Source: Tritrichomonas musculus
Taxonomy: Eukaryota > Parabasalia > Tritrichomonadida > Tritrichomonadidae
DNA: 64,000 nucleotides
Assembly: GCA_039105265.1 (NCBI GenBank)
Contig: JAPFFF010000003.1
Location: forward strand, 2,418,001 to 2,482,000
Reading direction: 5' to 3'
The notes under the pieces were generated by a model that ran no database searches, was not told the DNA's origin, and saw only the letters and a program-made list of their open reading frames with translations. The position numbers were made by a program, and so were the translations under genes. Positions 59,932 to 64,000 of the stretch are shown one piece after another; the stretch's first letter is position 1, and the number at the start of each line of letters is the position of its first letter.

Positions 59932-60289
59932 AAATAGGCACGCTAAAAATATGTTGATATAAATGAAAGTCAAAACACATTATGTAATGGGATTGTAAGT
60001 TTTTATCCAGTATGTAATGAAGTATTATGACACATTAAGTTAGATGACGTGAGTTCAACGTGAGGTGATGTAGTGAGGTGGTAACATGTGTTGTGACGTG
60101 AGTTCAACGTGAGGTGGTGTGGTGAGGTGGTAACATGTGTTGTGACGTGAGTTCAACGTGAGGTGGTGACATAGGTTTTGACATGAGTTCAACGTGAGTT
60201 CAACGTGAGTTGATGCGTTAAAGGGGTTAATTAATGTTAAGGAGGGTGAATGATACGAAGTATCAGGAACCCTCCTTAGGTATAGTAGT
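59932..60289. repeat. Right terminal inverted repeat of element D
   Basis: Reverse complement of 38115-38483 with very few differences apart from one missing 11-bp subrepeat. It ends GGTATAGTAGT at 60289, followed by AAGTA. Confidence 0.92.
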
Positions 60290-60294
60290 AAGTA
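60290..60294. repeat. Target site duplication of element D, right
   Basis: AAGTA, identical to 38110-38114. Confidence 0.8.
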
Positions 60295-60998
60295 CTCTAT
60301 TTTTACTCCTTTCAACTTTTAAATTTTTATTGAAAAAAGGGAATAGGCTTAAAAGAAGAATAGAAATAAATGATATGTAATTTATATAATTTATATATAC
60401 CAAAATATAGTAAAAATACTCAAGAAATAATTTTTTTTAAGTCATAGAATTTTTAACACAGAATTTGATAGTGGTCCCTTAAGATATAATTCAACTTCTG
60501 GCTTAAAAAGTTTACCAGGAATGGTTTCTGGAAATAGTATTTAAAATATAAATACTAGAATAAATAAAGAATAATATTTAATATATATTATATTGCATAA
60601 CTTTTAAAATTTTAAAAGATTTTAATATAAAAATATTAATAGTCAATTTAAAACTGTTATGGTCAAATATATATGGTTTTTGGGTTTACCAGAAGGGCGC
60701 AAGCAGAAATTAATTATGTTGAAAAAATAAATGATATAAAAATATCAATTAAATATATCAAATATATTAATTTTTATTTAATATAAATTTTTTTTTATAG
60801 TTTTTGAAGATATTAATATATACTTGTAAAAAACGTTTTTTATTCAAAAAGTTTAGGTATTTCATTCAAAATAAAAAAAATCTTTTTTGGAAAATATATT
60901 AAAAACAATATAAAATAAATTTAAATAAAAAATGTAATTAAATAATATATTTTTTAATGTTTTATTTTTTAATTTAAATAATTAAAAATTGATTATAA
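60295..60998. other. Host AT-rich intergenic DNA
   Basis: Very AT-rich with many A and T runs. I see no gene, RNA or element remnant I can support. Confidence 0.5.
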
Positions 60999-61519
60999 TT
61001 ATTGACTTATCTGATTCTTTATTTTGTTTTTCAGCATTTGGACTTTTTTTAATTCTCTTCTTCTTTTTCTAATTGAAAATACATTTCTACATAAAAAATA
61101 ATTTGCTAAACTCTTATCAGAAATCTGAGTATTCATCAGTTGAAACATAATTCTATCTTCATTAGTTGACCAAGGTCTTTGTGATAAAACATTTTTTCTT
61201 TCAATTATTAACGCTTCAAGTTTATCAACCGGGCATTTAAAATATTGACTTAATTGATTAAGATCCAAGTGATAATAAGTACAAAGAAGTTGATCAAGCT
61301 GATTAATTTCATCTTGATTCCATTCTTTCCTTGCATTGTAAATATTATTTATATTTATAAGACGACATTATAAGATGAACTTTTTGCTAATTTGTTATAT
61401 TTTTGTGTTAACCAAAAGAGTCTTAAGCGCAGTTTTCGATTTTCTTTTTCTAGTAAAAATATTTTATGTCTAAGTTTGATTGATTCATTGTGCGTCGTTT
61501 TAGCTTTTTTGCGTTCCAT
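60999..61519 (-). pseudogene. Myb/SANT-like DNA-binding protein, apparently frameshifted
   Basis: Read from an ATG at 61519, the first 57 codons give a basic start (MERKKAKTTHNE) and a leucine-rich coiled coil (FLLEKENRKLRLRLFWL). Another frame then carries two Myb-like repeats in a row: EWNQDEINQLDQLL with LNQLSQYFKCPV, then RPWSTNEDRIMFQLMN with SLANYFLCRNVFSIRKRRRE. Each repeat has the spaced Trp, acidic pair and final aromatic helix of Myb/SANT domains. The two parts are out of frame and no trichomonad-type intron signal is seen between them, so the gene looks decayed. Large Myb-like families are known in trichomonads. Confidence 0.5.
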
Positions 61520-61579
61520 CGTTTAAAAAATTAATAATCAAGTTTCGACCACTTTATTCAAATTTGTATTAATAACTTT

Positions 61580-61759
61580 GGGCAATCGTTTTTCCTGTCG
61601 GACGACTTTTTGAGGGCATTTTTCTCTCAAAAAGTGGTGCTAAACATCAGAGGTTGTATCAAAAAGTGAAATTCTCTCAATTATTTTGATAGTAATTTGC
61701 AGTGAAAAAGTGAAATTCTCTCAATTTATTTTGATAGTAATTTGCAGTGAAAAAGTGGA
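61580..61759. repeat. Left terminal inverted repeat of the Mutator-like element
   Basis: Begins GGGCAATCGTTTTTCCTGTC. The inner part contains two direct copies of a roughly 50-bp phrase (AAAAAGTGAAATTCTCTCAA through TTTTGATAGTAATTTGCAGTG). It pairs with 62890-63068 with few mismatches. Confidence 0.88.
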
Positions 61760-62074
61760 TATAATTATATATTTTCTTCACAATATTGAAAAACTTTTCA
61801 ATAATGGAAAATCGACTTTTTCAGAAAAAATAATTTTGGCATATGAATAGCCATGCTTTTATTTTTTTCGTTGTACAAAGAATAATTATAAACCTTTTTA
61901 TTCAATGTTACGAAGAGCAAACAAAACATCTTAATATGTTTTTTAATTCAATTCTTAACTAATCTTGCGCATCATAAATATGAATACTAATAATATTCAT
62001 CAAATAACAAATCCAGCTTCAATGATTATAATATAAATGATTTTATACGTATTGTCGAGATGTTAAAAATGTTA

Positions 62075-62464
62075 CTAAAAGTTAAAATAACTCATTCTTT
62101 TGTCTACTTTTTTGAATAGTTTTTTTCTTATTTTTGAATTATGTAAACTTTTGAGTTTATAAAAAACGATTATTTTTAATTGAATTTTTTTTTTAAACAA
62201 AATAAGAATAATGATAAAAAAAGATAAAAAAATAATGATTAATATATCATTTGGTTTTGAGATTTTAATTAATTTTTCATTTCCATTTCTGAGTTTTTCT
62301 ATTAGAGAATCCAAACTTTCATTATTTAAATAACGTAAAATAGGGCGTCGAATGTTATAGTAAATATCACTTCCAGTATCAACGTTTACATTTGTTCTTA
62401 TTCTTCCAGGCAAAACGCCAAGCTCCGTTTGAAATCTAATATCCTGGATTTGCTTACTTGTCAA
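62075..62464 (-). CDS. Putative tail-anchored membrane protein in the Mutator-like element (129 aa)
   Basis: A frame ending in one strong hydrophobic segment (DILIIIFLSFFIIILILF) near residue 90, with a Lys-rich tail after it. The part before it (IRFQTELGVLPGRIRTNVNV) has no domain I recognise. The coding signal continues upstream of this ATG in the same frame, so it may be the second half of a longer gene that includes the frame at 62580-62819. It does not resemble a transposase. Confidence 0.4.
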   Translation of the reverse strand: MTSKQIQDIRFQTELGVLPGRIRTNVNVDTGSDIYYNIRRPILRYLNNESLDSLIEKLRNGNEKLIKISKPNDILIIIFLSFFIIILILFKKKIQLKIIVFYKLKSLHNSKIRKKLFKKVDKRMSYFNF

Positions 62465-62579
62465 GCAAATGCGATGAGCTTCGATAAAACGCCTATCTAG
62501 CAGATGTTGACTATGAGTAAGAATACTGTTTTGAAGATCGAACGAATAATAAAAATCTGAATTAAATGATTGAGATTGT

Positions 62580-62819
62580 TTAAAAACTATAAACTAATTT
62601 TGCTGTGCATCCTATTGAAGAAAAAGTGCAACCATAAGTAACTGATGCTCTATCTTTTGATGTTTCATGAGCTGAAAATGGGAGAAATGCTTGATGCGAG
62701 ATTTGATGAACATAATTTGTTAAAGATTCATATTCAATTCCATTGATCTCAGCAGGAAACTTAGTATTTTGAATTTTTGAGCATGAAATGATGATTTGAT
62801 TTGTTTGGTTCATGATCAC
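62580..62819 (-). CDS. Small cysteine-containing protein in the Mutator-like element (79 aa)
   Basis: A 79-residue frame (MIMNQTNQIIISCSKIQNTK at the start, CTFSSIGCTAKLV near the end). It lies 50 bp from the right inverted repeat, directly upstream of the membrane-protein frame and on the same strand. The two may be parts of one captured gene. Function unknown. Confidence 0.38.
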   Translation of the reverse strand: MIMNQTNQIIISCSKIQNTKFPAEINGIEYESLTNYVHQISHQAFLPFSAHETSKDRASVTYGCTFSSIGCTAKLVYSF

Positions 62820-62889
62820 TAATTAACGACAATAAAATGTATTTTTTAAATAATATTTTCAAAAAGCAAACACCTTTTTGAATCAATAT

Positions 62890-63068
62890 TCCACTTTTTC
62901 ACTGCAAATTACTATCAAAATAAATTGAGAGAATTTCACTTTTTCACTGCAAATTACTATCAAAATAATTGAGAGAATTTCACTTTTTGATACAACCTCT
63001 GATGTTTAGCACCACTTTTTGAAAGAAAAATGCCCTCAAAAAGTCGTCCGACAGGAAAAACGATTGTC
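62890..63068. repeat. Right terminal inverted repeat of the Mutator-like element
   Basis: Ends CAGGAAAAACGATTGTC, the reverse complement of the left end apart from one extra base and one change at the tip. It is followed by TAATAACTTT. Confidence 0.88.
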
Positions 63069-63078
63069 TAATAACTTT

Positions 63079-64000
63079 TATTTTTTTTCAGAAATATTTG
63101 AGAATGATATTCAGAAATAAATTGAACGCTCAGAATTATTTGAGAATGATACTCAGAAAAAAAAAAAAGATGGATCTTTGAAAAAGTTCAATTTTCGAAT
63201 TTTATATCTTGAAATTTTATAATGATAAGTAGTATATTTGGCTGAATGTAGAAGTATTGAATTTTCGTGCCTGCTTTTTGAAAGGGTGTGTGTAAATATC
63301 ATCAGAAAAAAATTGAATAAGGACGATCAAAATCGACCAAATAAATACACAAAACCAAAATTGAATTAAAAACGATACAATGATTCAAAAAGTAGAAACG
63401 ATAAGCATTTTTATTATTGTGGCGCCTTTTTTAACAAGAACTCTGGGACTTAGATTTCGAACTTCTTCTGCAGGGATGTTCTCAGTCTATATCTTGGAGG
63501 TTTAGCTTGTGAATTCCTACTGCAGGGGGATTTACCAGCTAAATTTCTGAGATTTAGAAATGTTGACCATTTTTTTGCGAGGAAGCTCATGTTTTAAGCT
63601 TCTGGAACATAAATTGTGAGATCTTCTGCAGAGATTTCACCATTTAAACTTCAGATTGACAATTTCAATTTCATCATCGGGATTAAAGTTTTACGGAATA
63701 CAGCTTAGAGATGGAAAATAATAGCTGCTATAATCTATAAACCATTATTTGCTGTTTTTATCATGAGATGCTTATTTATATTTAATAATTATTTAATATC
63801 TTTTTTAAATAATCCTCCAAATAAATAACTAAATTGTCTATTTTGCTCTCGATAAGTTCTAAAAATGCTTATTCCTTTCACTAGCTCATTCGTTTATACA
63901 ATAATTTTAATATTTTTTAAATGATGATACATAAATAAAAATTGCATTTTATTATATGTTAAATTCTTCATTATTAAATCTTTTTGAGCATTTGTTGTAT
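63079..64000. other. Host DNA with weak repeats, no gene seen
   Basis: At about 63093-63160 a phrase CAGAA-TATTTGAGAATGATA-TCAG occurs twice. Between about 63460 and 63650 three loosely similar phrases contain CTGCAG followed by GGATTT or GATTTCACC at 55-110 bp spacing, possibly decayed repeat units. The rest is AT-rich. No coding region is supported. Confidence 0.4.

Larger units (their letters stand above)
38115..60289. mobile_element. Polinton/Maverick element D, near-complete (22.2 kb)
   Basis: The best preserved element, with both terminal inverted repeats (369 and 358 bp) and a 5-bp target duplication AAGTA. Parts: polymerase B, unknown, HNH endonuclease, tRNA-like sequence, small basic protein, penton-like protein, tandem fibre modules, conserved unknown, second HNH endonuclease, major capsid protein, three small to mid-size unknowns, packaging ATPase, integrase and the integrase-neighbour protein. 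The two repeats differ mainly by one 11-bp subrepeat, so insertion was recent. Most genes look whole; about two breaks fall in the fibre region. No adenain-like protease was recognised. Confidence 0.92.
61580..63068. mobile_element. Mutator-like DNA transposon, short, with internal reading frames (1.49 kb)
   Basis: Bounded by inverted repeats of about 180 bp (61580-61759 and 62890-63068) and by a 10-bp direct repeat TAATAACTTT at 61570-61579 and 63069-63078. Long inverted repeats with a 9-11 bp target duplication are the hallmark of Mutator-like elements. There is no transposase; instead two minus-strand reading frames fill the centre. It is therefore non-autonomous and may be a Pack-MULE that carries a captured gene. 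Confidence 0.8.

Noticed and set aside
63460-63650. Possible decayed gene or repeat with recurring CTGCAG phrases
   Set aside because: Similarity between the phrases is too loose to define a unit, and no open frame accompanies them.

Overview
The window looks like nuclear DNA of a parabasalid protist of the Trichomonas type. It is AT-rich and packed with Maverick/Polinton elements that together cover roughly 56 of the 64 kb. Stop codons that run into TAAA, and start codons preceded by an initiator-like TCA, fit trichomonad genes. The species call is an inference from style and element family, not from a marker gene.

Layout: (A) 1-4024 is the right part of one Polinton with a capsid protein cut by the window edge, an unknown conserved protein, a tiny membrane protein, a packaging ATPase and its terminal region. 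(B) 4025-19230 is a second Polinton. It begins inside its own polymerase gene exactly where element A ends, so A appears to be inserted in B. B carries an integrase, a fibre-like protein, a jelly-roll protein, a major capsid protein, a decayed ATPase and several unknowns. 19231-22411 is host DNA with a small membrane-protein gene and a 367-bp satellite built from the tail of that gene. (C1) 22411-24864 is a right-end fragment of a third Polinton. It ends exactly inside the polymerase gene of (C2) 24865-38091, a fourth Polinton with a penton-like protein and two long fibre-like genes. (D) 38115-60289 is a fifth Polinton, 22.2 kb, bounded by terminal inverted repeats of 369 and 358 bp and a 5-bp target duplication (AAGTA). 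It is the youngest and most nearly whole copy, broken about twice in its fibre region. 60290-64000 is host DNA with a decayed Myb-like gene and a 1.49-kb Mutator-like DNA transposon (about 180-bp inverted repeats, 10-bp target duplication) carrying two small non-transposase reading frames.

How the genes work together, from family knowledge: a protein-primed DNA polymerase B copies the element, a retroviral-type integrase inserts it, a double-jelly-roll major capsid protein with a single-jelly-roll penton-like protein builds a shell, and an FtsK/A32-type ATPase would fill it. The long modular proteins with repeated short motifs and coiled-coil ends look like surface fibres. All of these are treated here as fossil or resident genomic copies. 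Points that stand out are the two nested insertions into polymerase genes, two HNH endonucleases and a tRNA-like sequence inside element D, duplicated fibre modules, the gene-tail satellite joined to an integrase fragment, an inverted-repeat-bounded gene in C2, and the Mutator-like element with captured reading frames.
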